A stretch of 64,000 nt of DNA from Pseudomonadota bacterium (GCA_021781815.1 JAJXWB010000001.1:1-64000), one strand, 5' to 3'. Positions 16,927 to 26,045 are shown, counted from the first letter of the stretch. Numbers and translations: made by a program. Notes: generated by a model not told the origin, from the sequence alone.

Positions 16927-17358
16927 ATGACAATCGCTCGCATTCTCACGATCAAGGGGCGCGATGTCGTGACGGCGCAACCGCATCTTACATTGCGCGA
17001 CGCAGCCGACATTCTCTGCCGTAAACGGATTGGCGCGATCGTCGTATCCGGCGACTCGGGCGAAGTACTCGGCATTCTCTCCGAGCGCGACATCGTTCGC
17101 GCCGTGTCCGCAGGCGGCGGCGATGCGCTCAAGGACCAGATCAGCAAGCACATGACCGCGAAGGTCATCACGACGACGGAAGATCACTCCATCGAGGAGA
17201 CGATGGAGACGATGACGCAGAGCCGCATCCGCCACCTGCCGGTGCTGCGCGACAATCGTCTGGCCGGCATGGTCTCGATCGGCGACGTGGTGAAGATCAG
17301 GCTCGAGGCGATGGAAGTCGAGCACAAGGCCATGCGCGAATACATCGCGAGCGCCTGA
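16927..17358 (+). CDS. Two-CBS-domain protein
   Basis: This 143-residue protein is a Bateman module of two CBS domains (about 5-65 and 75-135) with nothing attached. Each repeat ends in the usual G[IM]xSxxD pattern (GILSERDIVRAV and GMVSIGDVVKI). Such proteins sense adenine nucleotides and are frequent in Rhizobiales. A GGGAGGAGG ribosome site precedes the start. It is monocistronic. Confidence 0.88.
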   Translation: MTIARILTIKGRDVVTAQPHLTLRDAADILCRKRIGAIVVSGDSGEVLGILSERDIVRAVSAGGGDALKDQISKHMTAKVITTTEDHSIEETMETMTQSRIRHLPVLRDNRLAGMVSIGDVVKIRLEAMEVEHKAMREYIASA

Positions 17359-17382
17359 CATCGCCCGCCGGAGCGGAATCAA

Positions 17383-17889
17383 TCAGGGCTGAAGCTGGAC
17401 GAACCCGTCCTGCATCAGTTGAACAAGGCGCAGATTGGCGCCGGCGTCGACCTTGATGCCGGGCAGCAGGTCCGTATTGGTCCAGCCGTTGCTTCTTGCG
17501 GTCTGCCCGCATTCCTCGAATTGTATGCCGGCCTGCTGAAGAGCTGCGATCTGCTCCTTGTAGGGATTCCCCTTCGCCGATTTCCGCGCCCGGTCGTAAG
17601 CTTGATCGTTGAGCAGCATGTATCCGGCCGCCCCGTGAAAAATAGCGATCACCTCGAGCGGCGTATGATGTTCGGCGTAGTAGCGCGCCATCAACTGCAT
17701 GTGCATGAGACCGATCGGTTGATCTCCGGCGAAGGCCGGATGGCCCATGTTGAAAACGACCTTGCTCGCCTTCGGCTGCACGGGAATGTCGATATGCAGG
17801 TCCGGCTTTTCCGCCGGTTGCTGCGCGCGCGCCGGCGCCGCCAGCGCCACGACGGCGAAAGCCAGCAGAAGATGGAAAATGCGGGACAT
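17383..17889 (-). CDS. Exported DsrE-like protein
   Basis: This 168-residue protein begins with a Sec signal peptide (about 1-22, ending APARA-QQ), so it acts in the periplasm. The mature part has the DsrE/DsrF sulfur-relay fold: KVVFNMGHPAF, a LEVIAIFHGAAGYMLLND centre and a region around the single late cysteine (FEECGQTARSNG). Cytoplasmic relatives pass sulfur between proteins; exported versions are common but uncharacterised. It converges with the CBS gene. Confidence 0.75.
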   Translation of the reverse strand: MSRIFHLLLAFAVVALAAPARAQQPAEKPDLHIDIPVQPKASKVVFNMGHPAFAGDQPIGLMHMQLMARYYAEHHTPLEVIAIFHGAAGYMLLNDQAYDRARKSAKGNPYKEQIAALQQAGIQFEECGQTARSNGWTNTDLLPGIKVDAGANLRLVQLMQDGFVQLQP

Positions 17890-18027
17890 GCGAGGCTCCT
17901 TGGAATGCAGGCGGCCGGATCGCGCGCGACTGCAGGGCGGTCCAGAAGTCTAACATGCAAAATCTTGAATATATAAGGCTTGGCTGCTTCCAGTCCGTGC
18001 AGGAAGGCCCGCGAGCGGCGGTCAAGA

Positions 18028-19083
18028 TCAGGTTTGCGCCGGAGCGCGGGTCACGTGCTCCATGATCTCGACCACCTTGCGGAGCCCAGCCTCACGTCCA
18101 ACAGCGATCATTTCGCTTGCGCGATGGAAATCGAACAGGCCGAACTGCTCGAGCCGCGCGCTGATCGTGACGTCCGGCGGATCGCCAGCGAGCCGGGAAC
18201 GCGCGATGCGGTCCTGCGTGATCGAGAACGCGTCGAGCATGACCGACGCGACGCCGGGCGTGTCACGCGAGCCACGCCGCAAGTGGCGCTTGATCAGCGC
18301 CGTCGGCGACGGCATGCCGCCGAACCATGTGACCTTGCCGACTTCCTCGACCTTCTCGACCAGCGCGTTGGTCGTCTCGTCGCCGATGTTGCGGTCGCCG
18401 ATGACTGTGCCGCGGAACATCGAGTCCGCTTGCAGATTGATCGCAACGACGACGTCGGCGCCAAGCGCACGGCAAACCGAGACGGGAATAGGATTGACCA
18501 GCGCGCCGTCGAACAGCCATCGCCCATCGACCATCTGCGGTTCGAGCAGCCCCGGAAGCGCATAGGACGCCGGCAATGCACGCGCCAGCGGCCCGCTGCG
18601 CAGCCAGATTTCGTGCCCGGATGAAATTTCCGTCGCCACCGCCGCGAAGGGAACGGGCAGATCCTGGATCTTTCGTTCCCCCAGCTTCCGCGCCAGAAGG
18701 TCGTGCAGGCGTACGCCGGAGAACAGTCCGCCGCCGGAGAAGGACAGGTCGAGCAGCGACAGCACCCGCCGCCGCGTCAACGAGCGCGCGAATTCCTCGA
18801 TCGCGTCGAGTTCGCCTGCCGCATAGCAGCCGCCGACCAGCGCGCCGATCGATGTGCCGGCGATTACGTCCGGCCGGAAGCCGGCGGCGTCCAGTACGCG
18901 CAGGATGCCAATATGCGCCCATCCGCGCGCCGCGCCTGCGCCGAGCGCAAGCCCGATTTTTCTGCGCCGCTGCCCGTTGGCCGGCCCGTGCGCAGGTGTG
19001 TCTTTCTGTTCGGTGGACACAATCGGCGCGGAGCCGGATTCGTCGCTCCAGATGGCTTGTGCTCTACGCATCAGCGACAGCAT
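18028..19083 (-). CDS. Patatin-like phospholipase (RssA type)
   Basis: This 351-residue protein has the patatin hydrolase core. The oxyanion-hole glycines lie in LALGAGAARGWAHIG, the nucleophile Ser78 in GTSIG, and the partner aspartate in the DGALVNP motif (about residue 205). Basic residues surround the core and no signal peptide is evident. In Rhizobiales this gene often lies near hisI, folE and an IscU-like gene, as here with insertions between. The substrate is unknown. Confidence 0.88.
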   Translation of the reverse strand: MLSLMRRAQAIWSDESGSAPIVSTEQKDTPAHGPANGQRRRKIGLALGAGAARGWAHIGILRVLDAAGFRPDVIAGTSIGALVGGCYAAGELDAIEEFARSLTRRRVLSLLDLSFSGGGLFSGVRLHDLLARKLGERKIQDLPVPFAAVATEISSGHEIWLRSGPLARALPASYALPGLLEPQMVDGRWLFDGALVNPIPVSVCRALGADVVVAINLQADSMFRGTVIGDRNIGDETTNALVEKVEEVGKVTWFGGMPSPTALIKRHLRRGSRDTPGVASVMLDAFSITQDRIARSRLAGDPPDVTISARLEQFGLFDFHRASEMIAVGREAGLRKVVEIMEHVTRAPAQT

Positions 19084-19202
19084 GGCATTTCTCGCTCAAC
19101 GCTGCAAAAGCAGACAAACCTCCCGCCCATGAGCGAAGCTCCTCCAACAAGATCGCCAGACATTTAATGAAATAGGCCTGAACGTCGCACCTTCAATCGT
19201 GG

Positions 19203-19607
19203 TTAGCGCCCGGTAAAGACAAGGCGGCCGTCCTTGTCGACGCTGCGATAGAAGCAGGACTTGCGGCCGGTATGGCATGCGCCGCCGTCGCCGCCCGCCT
19301 CGACGCGCAGCAGCAGCGCATCCTGATCGCAGTCGACGCGCATTTCGACGACGCGCTGCGTCTGGCCTGACGTATCGCCCTTGCGCCAGAGCGAATTGCG
19401 CGAGCGCGACCAGTAATGGGCGACGCCTGTCTCCATCGTCAGCCCGAGAGCCTCGGCGTTCATGTAGGCGACCATGAGCGGTTCGTTGGTAGACGCCTCC
19501 ACCGTCACGCAAAGGATGAGACCGGAAGCGTCGAAGCGCGGCGCGAATACGGCGCCCTCCTCCAGTTCCCGCTTGTCGGTCGCCGTCGCAAACGCTGTTC
19601 CGCTCAT
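19203..19607 (-). CDS. hisI: Phosphoribosyl-AMP cyclohydrolase
   Basis: This 134-residue enzyme catalyses the third step of histidine synthesis. The metal-binding motif [13 protein letters not shown] (about 91-103) and the [11 protein letters not shown] motif (about 111-121) are complete, and [11 protein letters not shown] and [14 protein letters not shown] are conserved parts. The ATG at 19607 fits the family length; the frame extends far upstream but that part overlaps an unrelated divergent gene. HisE is not fused here, as is usual in alphaproteobacteria. Confidence 0.95.
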   Translation of the reverse strand: MSGTAFATATDKRELEEGAVFAPRFDASGLILCVTVEASTNEPLMVAYMNAEALGLTMETGVAHYWSRSRNSLWRKGDTSGQTQRVVEMRVDCDQDALLLRVEAGGDGGACHTGRKSCFYRSVDKDGRLVFTGR

Positions 19608-19649
19608 TTCAAATCCTTTCGCGGGCGAATCTGGCATAGTTCGATCGCC

Positions 19650-20306
19650 ATGTCGCGCAGCGCCCTTATCCTCGTCTACGCGTCCGGCGCGCTGCTTGTG
19701 CTCGCCGCCGGCGCCGGCGGTTGGCTGCTCACGCGCAGGACAGGCGCCGGCGAATACATTCAGTCGCAGATCGGCGACATTCGGCTGATCTATCCTGCGG
19801 CCTATGCGCGCTTTCCGGGCGGCCGACTTGGCGGACGCATCGATTCTCTCGACATGGCCGCGACCTTTCCCGACCTGAAGCCTGCGGGCGACGCGGCGAC
19901 GCCGCTCAGCGACGAAAGCGCCGCGGGGGCGCCAGCCATCGTGTTTCTGTCGATCGGGCCGCACGAACGCAAAGTCGATCCGACCGATCTTGTCGTCACC
20001 CTCTATGATCGCTTTCTGGACCCGGAAATTGACGAGGCCGCTGCGGGGCTCCTGAAACGCCAGTTTCAAGACGGGTCGCCCTACCAGGGCGAAGACCTCT
20101 ACTTTGCGCCGCCCGAAGGCCGCGCCTTCGCTGCGCGCTGCACACGTCCGACAGCCCCGCCGGACGGTCTGCCGGAAACCTGCATCGCAAGCTTCAATGA
20201 AGGAGGCGCCGACGTCGAGCTTCGTTTTTCACGAGGCCTGCTGCCGCAATGGGAAAAACTGTCGGAGGGATCGCGCGCGCTGATCAGGTCGATGCTGGCG
20301 CGGTGA
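19650..20306 (+). CDS. Unknown protein with N-terminal membrane anchor
   Basis: This 218-residue protein was not recognised. One hydrophobic segment (about 6-27) is followed by a soluble, presumably periplasmic domain. The segment [20 protein letters not shown] is the only distinctive stretch. Two cysteines near 164 and 178 could pair in the periplasm. The start at 19650 leaves 42 bases to the divergent hisI start. Codon use matches the neighbours. Confidence 0.65.
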   Translation: MSRSALILVYASGALLVLAAGAGGWLLTRRTGAGEYIQSQIGDIRLIYPAAYARFPGGRLGGRIDSLDMAATFPDLKPAGDAATPLSDESAAGAPAIVFLSIGPHERKVDPTDLVVTLYDRFLDPEIDEAAAGLLKRQFQDGSPYQGEDLYFAPPEGRAFAARCTRPTAPPDGLPETCIASFNEGGADVELRFSRGLLPQWEKLSEGSRALIRSMLAR

Positions 20307-20323
20307 GCGCCGGCGCTGCGTGT

Positions 20324-20728
20324 CTAGAGCTCATCGTCCTCCAGATCGAAGTCGAGAATTGCGATCTGGAGAGTAAAGCTCGACAATCTCGCGTCGTCGG
20401 CGGAGATCACGCCGAGGAAGTCCTCGCCCGAATTCAGTTCGACGGAATCGGTCTTGCGCCCGCGCGCGACGATCTTCAGTTTGTCGTTCTCGAACAGCCG
20501 GCGCAAATATTCCTGAAGAACCTCACGACCGACCGGGAGCTTCATCGAGAAAGCGAAGGAGCGATCGCCGTCTTCATCGTCAACGACGATGGTCGCGATC
20601 CGACGTTCACCGAGATTGACCGCCGCGGCGTTCTCCGGATCGCTCTGGTCGGGAACGACGCGCAGGCCCGCATTACCGAACGATCGGCGCAGGAAAGCCT
20701 GAAGCTTTGCAATTTCCGCCTTGTGCAC
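20324..20728 (-). CDS. Tandem DUF3126 protein
   Basis: This 134-residue protein consists of two copies of the ~65-residue DUF3126 domain. The first runs EIAKLQAFLRRSFGN through DDEDGDRSF; the second runs VLQEYLRRLFEN through DFLGVISADD. DUF3126 is usually single and sits beside cysE in alphaproteobacteria. I chose the GTG at 20728 because GGAGGAA lies eight bases upstream and it aligns with the family start. A TTG at 20791 overlapping the cysE stop would add 21 non-conserved residues. Function is unknown. Confidence 0.8.
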   Translation of the reverse strand: MHKAEIAKLQAFLRRSFGNAGLRVVPDQSDPENAAAVNLGERRIATIVVDDEDGDRSFAFSMKLPVGREVLQEYLRRLFENDKLKIVARGRKTDSVELNSGEDFLGVISADDARLSSFTLQIAILDFDLEDDEL

Positions 20729-20787
20729 CCTGTGTTCCTCCGCTGCGCCGGTTGCCGGCAACGGGGTGCCACGAAGCACGTCCGGCT

Positions 20788-21639
20788 TCAAGTCCGATTA
20801 AATGTCGGGACTTTTTCCGCGAGGATCTGGTCCATCGTGCGGCTAGGTTCGGCGCAACCCGCTGCGCCCACGACGCGCGCCGGAACGCCGGCGACAGTCG
20901 TGTTGTGCGGCACCGACGCCAGCACCACCGAGCCTGACGCCACGCGCGCGCAATGACCGACCTCGATATTCCCCAGCACCTTGGCGCCGGCTCCCAGCAG
21001 GACGCCATGCCTGATTTTCGGATGACGGTCGCCGACTTCCTTCCCGGTGCCGCCGAGAGTAACCCCCTGCAGGATAGACACGTCATCCTCGACGACTGCG
21101 GTCTCGCCGATCACGATCGACGTCGCGTGATCGAGGAAGATGCCCTTGCCGAAGGCGGCGGCGGGATTGATGTCGACCTGGAACACGGCTGAAGCCCGGC
21201 TTTGCAGATAGAGCGCGAAATCCCGCCGGCCGGCCTTGAGCAGCGCATGCGCCAGCCGATGCGTCTGAAGGGCATGGAACCCCTTGAAATACAGCAGCGC
21301 CTCGACCAGTCGGCGGCAAGCCGGATCGCGGTCGAAGACAGCCAGAATGTCGGCGCGAAAGGCTTCGGCTATGGAGGGGTCAGCCGCCAGTACTCCCGCA
21401 TAGGCATGCGCGATCGCATCTGCGCCCAGGTCGGGATGGTCCAGACGCGCGGCGACACGATGCACGACCGCGCGCTCCAGCGTCTCGTGATGCAGGACAT
21501 TGGCGAACAGAAAGCCGGCGAGGTCGGGCTCGCGGCGCACCGCATCCTGAGCGTCCGAGCGGATCCGCGCAAATAGCGCGTCCTTCCCGCCAAAATCGAC
21601 GATTTTGGCTGCGTGTTGCCCGTGTCCGGATGTCGCCAT
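20788..21639 (-). CDS. cysE: Serine O-acetyltransferase
   Basis: This 283-residue enzyme makes O-acetylserine, the carbon acceptor for sulfide in cysteine synthesis. It has the helical N-terminal domain, then the left-handed beta-helix with the catalytic motif FGKGIFLDHATSIVIGETA (His/Asp pair) and VSILQGVTLGGTGK. The C-terminal tail is long enough to carry the cysteine-feedback region, though this cannot be judged by eye. DUF3126 follows closely. It complements the sulfate operon at 4-10 kb. Confidence 0.95.
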   Translation of the reverse strand: MATSGHGQHAAKIVDFGGKDALFARIRSDAQDAVRREPDLAGFLFANVLHHETLERAVVHRVAARLDHPDLGADAIAHAYAGVLAADPSIAEAFRADILAVFDRDPACRRLVEALLYFKGFHALQTHRLAHALLKAGRRDFALYLQSRASAVFQVDINPAAAFGKGIFLDHATSIVIGETAVVEDDVSILQGVTLGGTGKEVGDRHPKIRHGVLLGAGAKVLGNIEVGHCARVASGSVVLASVPHNTTVAGVPARVVGAAGCAEPSRTMDQILAEKVPTFNRT

Positions 21640-21936
21640 GACTCAACTCCCGCCCGCACTGGGCCATGGCGGCCCTTCCCGGACGCGCGCATGATAACAC
21701 AAAACACGCGCGCTCCGCGCCACGCCAGAAGTGATGCGCCGAGAGGGTAAATCAAGAGCGCGGGCGTGTGGACACGTTGCGCACGCCCTTGCCCCGTCCA
21801 AGCAAATCAATTTGCCAGCAAAACTTAAGCTTCCCGCAAGCTCTCTGGCGCAATGAGATGGCAGGAAATGAATTCACGCCATCCTCAAATGTACTATCTT
21901 CCCGAAACGTAAGCTTAAACCCGCCACGAGACGACC
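21640..21936. other. Intergenic region between cysE and the DUF1217 gene
   Basis: This 297-base divergent gap is AT-richer near 21790-21930. It contains two similar short stretches built around AAGCTT (AAACTTAAGCTTCCCG near 21824 and AAACGTAAGCTTAAACCCG near 21906), which could be a paired regulatory site for the DUF1217 gene. No consensus promoter or RNA gene was recognised. Confidence 0.35.
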
Positions 21937-22728
21937 ATGACCACGCTCTCGTCTTATCTTTCCATCGCCAACAGCTTGACGAAATGGCAGACGATCACCG
22001 CGCAGTCGCAGGCGGTGACGACGCAGACCAATTATTTCAAGGCCCATATAGGTTCGGTGAAAACTGTGTCGGATTTCGTAAACAATCCGCGCCTTTTCAA
22101 TTACGCGATGACGGCCTTCGGGCTCGGCGACCGCACCTACGCCAAGGGACTGATGACCGAGGTTCTGCAACAGGGCGTGACATCGAGCACGGCGCTCGCC
22201 AACAAGCTGAACGATCCCAACATCATCGCCTTCGCCAAGGCCTTCGACTTCGCTGGCGCCGGTTCAGGCGTAACCTCGTCCTCCTCGCTCGTGCAGAGCG
22301 TCGTCAGCCAGTACACAGAAAACGCGCTCGAAACCAATCAGGGCCAACAGAACCAGGGCGTACAGCTCGCGCTTTACTTCCAGCGCAAGGCGCCGTCGAT
22401 AACCGACGCCTACGGACTGCTCGCCGATAAGCAATTGCTGAGCGTCGTGCAGACCGCACTCGACATTTCGCCGATGACCGGCGTCGAACCAATCGACCAG
22501 CAGGCGACCATGCTCGCGTCGAAGATCAACTTTTCGGATTTCGCCAACCCGACCAAACTCCAGAGTTTCATCGCGCGCTTTTCCGCCATGTACGATTACA
22601 ACAGCGCAACCGGGACCGGCGCGGCGTCGACATCGACAAACGCCATTCTGCTCGGCGCTTCGCAGGGGCTGGGCGGCGGGGTGGACCCGAGCCTGATGCA
22701 GAATTTGCAGACCTACAAGCCGGCCTAG
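21937..22728 (+). CDS. DUF1217 family protein (flagellum-associated family)
   Basis: This 263-residue serine/threonine- and alanine-rich protein resembles DUF1217. Its opening TTLSSYLSIANSLTKWQ and the VKTVSDFVNNPRLFNYAMTAFGL block are typical of the family. It has no signal peptide. In rhizobia DUF1217 genes lie within flagellar clusters, and the composition fits an axial-type secreted protein. No other flagellar gene is in the window, so the role is inferred from the family only. Confidence 0.75.
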   Translation: MTTLSSYLSIANSLTKWQTITAQSQAVTTQTNYFKAHIGSVKTVSDFVNNPRLFNYAMTAFGLGDRTYAKGLMTEVLQQGVTSSTALANKLNDPNIIAFAKAFDFAGAGSGVTSSSSLVQSVVSQYTENALETNQGQQNQGVQLALYFQRKAPSITDAYGLLADKQLLSVVQTALDISPMTGVEPIDQQATMLASKINFSDFANPTKLQSFIARFSAMYDYNSATGTGAASTSTNAILLGASQGLGGGVDPSLMQNLQTYKPA

Positions 22729-22838
22729 CCGGCCGGTCGGGCGGCAGGAACGCATTCGCCATATGGGGCGATCCCACGCGAGGCGGCGCGTCGCCTGCTC
22801 CGGCAACCTCAGGCGGCGCCTGTCAAAGCGTTCGACGC

Positions 22839-23606
22839 TCACGCCCGTTCACGCAGGAACGCCAGCGCCGCCTCACGATAAACGCGGTCGCCAACGGCCC
22901 GGTTATGGTCCCTGTTCGGTATGTCGACGACGCGCGCATGCGGAAACAGCGCCGCCAGCGCATGCGCATCGCCTGCCACGTCGTCTCTGGTTCCGACGCA
23001 GATCAGGGTCGGCGTCAGGATGCGCCCGACCTGTTCAGGCGTAAGAACCTGCCGCGAGCCGCGGATGCAAGCGGCCAGCGCCTTGCGGTCGCTCTTTGTC
23101 GCATCGGCGAAGGCGCGGAAAACCTTCTGCTGCGGATCGCTGAGCAGATCGGGCCGCTCCGTCTCCATCGCGTCCGCGATGCCGACCGGCAGTCCGACCC
23201 CGTCGACGAGATGGATGCCGAGCCCCCCGATGATGAGCGACCGCACGCGATCGGGATGTGCGAGCGCGAGATGCGCGCAGATGCGCGCGCCCATCGAATA
23301 GCCCATGACGTCGGCTCGCTCGATACGCAGATGATCGAGCAGCCGCAAGGCGTCGTCGGCCATGATTTTCGTATGGTATTGGGCCGGATCGTAGAGCTTT
23401 TCGCTGCGCCCGTGCCCGCGATTGTCGAGCGCGATCGTGCGCCGCCCGTCGCCCGCCAGCGCCTTGACCCAGAGCGGGAACACCCAGTTCACGGCATGCG
23501 ACGATGCAAAGCCGTGCACCAGCAGGATCGGCTCCCCGCGATCCTCTGCCGTCGGCGCTTCGTTGATGAACGCGAGGCGTATTCCGTCGGATTGGAAGAA
23601 ATGCAT
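22839..23606 (-). CDS. Alpha/beta hydrolase
   Basis: This 255-residue protein is a complete alpha/beta-hydrolase: an LLVHGFASS oxyanion loop (about 29-37), the nucleophile in GYSMGA (Ser near 101), a CVGTRDD acid turn and an RDHNRAV histidine near the end. The start at 23606 gives the normal MHFFQSDGIRLAF opening; the open frame upstream is antisense to the divergent genes and not credible. Substrate is unknown; esterase or lactonase activity is likely. Confidence 0.85.
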   Translation of the reverse strand: MHFFQSDGIRLAFINEAPTAEDRGEPILLVHGFASSHAVNWVFPLWVKALAGDGRRTIALDNRGHGRSEKLYDPAQYHTKIMADDALRLLDHLRIERADVMGYSMGARICAHLALAHPDRVRSLIIGGLGIHLVDGVGLPVGIADAMETERPDLLSDPQQKVFRAFADATKSDRKALAACIRGSRQVLTPEQVGRILTPTLICVGTRDDVAGDAHALAALFPHARVVDIPNRDHNRAVGDRVYREAALAFLRERA

Positions 23607-23750
23607 GACAGTCCGTTGATTTCGATCCGGTTTGAGTGGGTCTAGCATGGAACCGCGCGATGCAATATCAAGTCGCCGCCCCGCTTTGTCGCATGGCGCG
23701 GGCGGGCGCGAAGTCTTATTGTGCCGGTAATTCCGAGGGGAATCGTTCAG

Positions 23751-23993
23751 ATGGCCGATCACGTCACGCCGCATTTCCACAACCAGCCCGGTCTGCCGAA
23801 AGTGCGGATCGGCGCGAAGAAGTTCATGTGCATCGGCGCCCTTCCCCCGTTCGACCATCCGCACATCTTCATCGACATGGGCGATGCGACCGAAACGATC
23901 TGCCCGTATTGCTCGACGCTTTATGTCTTCGACGCCGCCCTGAACGGGCATTCCGATCCGGCTGAATGCCAATATCGGCAGGCCGCGGCCTGA
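23751..23993 (+). CDS. zf-CHCC zinc-finger protein
   Basis: This 80-residue protein carries a single zinc site of Cys-His-Cys-Cys type: FMCIGALPPFDHPHIFIDM gives the first Cys and His, and CPYCSTLY gives the Cys pair. The same motif occurs in mitochondrial complex I subunit NDUFS6. Alphaproteobacterial members often precede an FAD monooxygenase gene, as here with a 15-base gap. It may be an accessory to respiratory complex I, which is inferred from family only. Confidence 0.82.
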   Translation: MADHVTPHFHNQPGLPKVRIGAKKFMCIGALPPFDHPHIFIDMGDATETICPYCSTLYVFDAALNGHSDPAECQYRQAAA

Positions 23994-24008
23994 ACTCGGA
24001 GCCCGTTC

Positions 24009-25190
24009 ATGCCCGACCGTCCGATCATTGTCGCCGGCGCGGGCGTGGGTGGACTGTCCGCAGCGCTCGCGCTCGCGGCAGCCGGTCGCTATGTCATCGT
24101 CCTGGAGCGGGCCGCCACGCTCGCCGAATACGGCGCCGGGCTGCAGCTTGGTCCCAATGCGACACGCCGTCTGGCGAAATGGGGGGCGCTCGACCGCCTG
24201 AAGGAATTTGCGACCGCGCCCGAGGCTGTGGACATTCGGGATGGCCGCGATGGCTCGACGATAGCGACAGTGCCGGTCGGCGAGTCGGAAAAACGCTGGG
24301 GAGCCGTCTACCTGCTCGCGCATCGCGCCGACCTGCTGACGGCGCTGTCAGAGACTGCAGCGCGCAATCCCAATATCGAGGTCAGGCTCGGATGCAGCCT
24401 TGAGGGTTGGCACGAGAGCATCGACGGCGTCGTCGCCCATATCGAAGGCAGACCCGACCTGCATGGCGCAGCGCTGATCGGCGCTGATGGACTACGCTCG
24501 CGCGTGCGAGAGGGTCTCAGTCTCGCGTCGCCAGACGGCCCACGCTATTCCGGCCGCACCGCCTGGCGAACGCTGCTGCCGGCGGCCGCTACTTCGGCGG
24601 CGCTGCTGCGCCCGCGCACGTCGCTCTGCCTCGGCGCAGGCGCGCATCTCGTTCTCTACCCACTCCGTCATGGCAGCGTTCTCAACGCCGTCGCCATCGT
24701 GGAGGACGAGTGGAGCGACCTCGACGCAGCCGATTTCTGGTCGTCGCATGGCGACGCGGCTTTCCTCTCCTCGCGCTTCCAGGGCTGGGCGCGCGAAATC
24801 CGCGACATTATCGCGAACGCCCCGGAATGGCGGCGCTGGCCGCTTTATGTCCGCAGGGCTGTCGACCGTTGGACGCGCGGCCGCGTCACGGTGCTGGGCG
24901 ACGCCGCGCACGCCATGGCGCCCTTTCTTGCGCAGGGCGCCGCGCAGGCGATTGAGGACGCCGACGCGCTCGGTCTCGCCTTCTCGGCCCATCCGGGCAA
25001 CGAAGCCGCCGCGCTCGGTCACTATCAGCGCGCGCGCGCCGGCCGAGCCAACAGAGTCCAGCGCGCGTCCTTCTATCAGGGCATCGTCTATCACCTGTCC
25101 GGCCCTGCCGCCTTGGCGCGGAACATGGCAATGCGGGCGCTTGGGCCGTCCGGCCTGGCGCGCGCGAGCGACTGGATTTATCGTGAATAG
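24009..25190 (+). CDS. FAD-dependent aromatic-type monooxygenase (UbiH/salicylate hydroxylase family)
   Basis: This 393-residue flavoprotein has the dinucleotide-binding GAGVGGLSAALALAAAGR motif at the front, a middle DG-type motif (LIGADGLRSRVR) and the second FAD motif VTVLGDAAHAMAPFLAQGA (about 292-310). This makes it a class A flavin monooxygenase. The substrate cannot be read from sequence; salicylate/3-hydroxybenzoate-type ring hydroxylation is the usual annotation. It is probably transcribed with the zinc-finger gene. Confidence 0.85.
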   Translation: MPDRPIIVAGAGVGGLSAALALAAAGRYVIVLERAATLAEYGAGLQLGPNATRRLAKWGALDRLKEFATAPEAVDIRDGRDGSTIATVPVGESEKRWGAVYLLAHRADLLTALSETAARNPNIEVRLGCSLEGWHESIDGVVAHIEGRPDLHGAALIGADGLRSRVREGLSLASPDGPRYSGRTAWRTLLPAAATSAALLRPRTSLCLGAGAHLVLYPLRHGSVLNAVAIVEDEWSDLDAADFWSSHGDAAFLSSRFQGWAREIRDIIANAPEWRRWPLYVRRAVDRWTRGRVTVLGDAAHAMAPFLAQGAAQAIEDADALGLAFSAHPGNEAAALGHYQRARAGRANRVQRASFYQGIVYHLSGPAALARNMAMRALGPSGLARASDWIYRE

Positions 25191-25324
25191 TTCGCTTCGA
25201 TGAGCGTCGCCCGGAAATTTTATCTTATTTTCCAGAGGCATATAAAAACAACACGGCCACCGCACAGAAAACCGACCCGAATTTCCGATAACCGTTTCTT
25301 GAAAAATTCGCGTTATGAAACCGG

Positions 25325-25357
25325 CGACACGAACATTGTGTCGATTTTGGTTTGACA
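25325..25357 (+). promoter_or_regulatory. Inverted repeat next to a -35-like TTGACA upstream of the SnoaL-like gene
   Basis: CGACAC (25325-25330) and GTGTCG (25338-25343) form a perfect 6-bp inverted repeat with a 7-base spacer. A TTGACA follows at 25352-25357, within an AT-rich gap. No good -10 box was found at 17 bases, so promoter status is uncertain. The repeat could be an operator or the end of the monooxygenase transcript. Confidence 0.35.
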
Positions 25358-25419
25358 AGTGACCAGTCGTTACACAGGTTCGACTTCAGAGATTATCCTG
25401 ACAACCCCGCGGGATCGGC

Positions 25420-25863
25420 GTGCAAAGCAACGACACATCACGAGAACTGTCGCAACTGGATCGGGAGCTGATCGAGCGACGCATTCATTTTCTGGCGGAC
25501 GCGCGCGCGCGCGGCGACATGGCCGGCATGCTCAAATATGCGGCCCCCGATATCGTCTTCAAAGTCGGCGGCGGGCTCAGTTACCCGTTTTACACGACTT
25601 GCGCCGGCAAGGACTCGTGTAGAGACATGGCGCAGGCGGTCAATGTCGCCTACGAAAATTTCGGCTCGACCATCAACACGTTGTTGATCGACGGCGACCG
25701 CGTCGCGCTGCAGCGCACCGCCAGCATCCGCAATCGCGGAACCGGCAAAAAGATCTCGGTCGAAATCTGCAATTTTCTGCGGTTTCGCGACGGCCTTGTC
25801 GTCGAATTTTCGGAGTTTCCTGATACGGCGGCCTTCGCCCAGCTCGAAAATCCGGACGTGTGA
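25420..25863 (+). CDS. SnoaL/NTF2-like protein
   Basis: This 147-residue protein has the cone-shaped NTF2-like fold pattern: an initial helix (RRIHFLADARARGDMAGML), YAAPDIVFKV, and final strands VVEFSEFPDTAAFAQL. The start is a GTG. These folds serve as small-molecule isomerases, hydrolases or plain binding modules, and no catalytic pair can be assigned here. It is isolated between the monooxygenase and tRNA-Leu. Confidence 0.7.
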   Translation: MQSNDTSRELSQLDRELIERRIHFLADARARGDMAGMLKYAAPDIVFKVGGGLSYPFYTTCAGKDSCRDMAQAVNVAYENFGSTINTLLIDGDRVALQRTASIRNRGTGKKISVEICNFLRFRDGLVVEFSEFPDTAAFAQLENPDV

Positions 25864-25914
25864 CGCCGGGCGAAGCGGCGACCGGGGCGACTTCATGGTC
25901 GAGCGCTCCGGATA

Positions 25915-25999
25915 TGGTGCGGACGGCGGGGGTCGAACCCGCATGGCCAAGGCCGAGGGATTTTAAGTCCCTTGCGTCTACCAGTTTCGCCACGTCCGC
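25915..25999 (-). tRNA. tRNA-Leu (anticodon UAA)
   Basis: Reading leftward, the acceptor GCGGACG pairs with CGTCCGC, and an encoded CCA follows. The anticodon stem AGGGA/TCCCT holds loop CTTAAAA with anticodon UAA. A long variable arm (about 14 bases) and the T arm GCGGG-TTCGACC-CCCGC are as expected for a class II leucine tRNA. No integrase or attachment-site repeat was seen next to it. Confidence 0.96.
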
Positions 26000-26045
26000 C
26001 TGGCCGCCCTTGTAGCGGGAGTCGGACGATCGCGCCACGTCGCGA

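Noticed and set aside
20729-20791. TTG start of the DUF3126 gene overlapping the cysE stop
   Set aside because: It adds 21 non-conserved residues, whereas the GTG at 20728 has a strong ribosome site and aligns with the family start.
23607-24323. Long N-terminal extension of the alpha/beta hydrolase frame
   Set aside because: The extension is antisense to the zinc-finger and monooxygenase genes, and the hydrolase fold starts normally at 23606.
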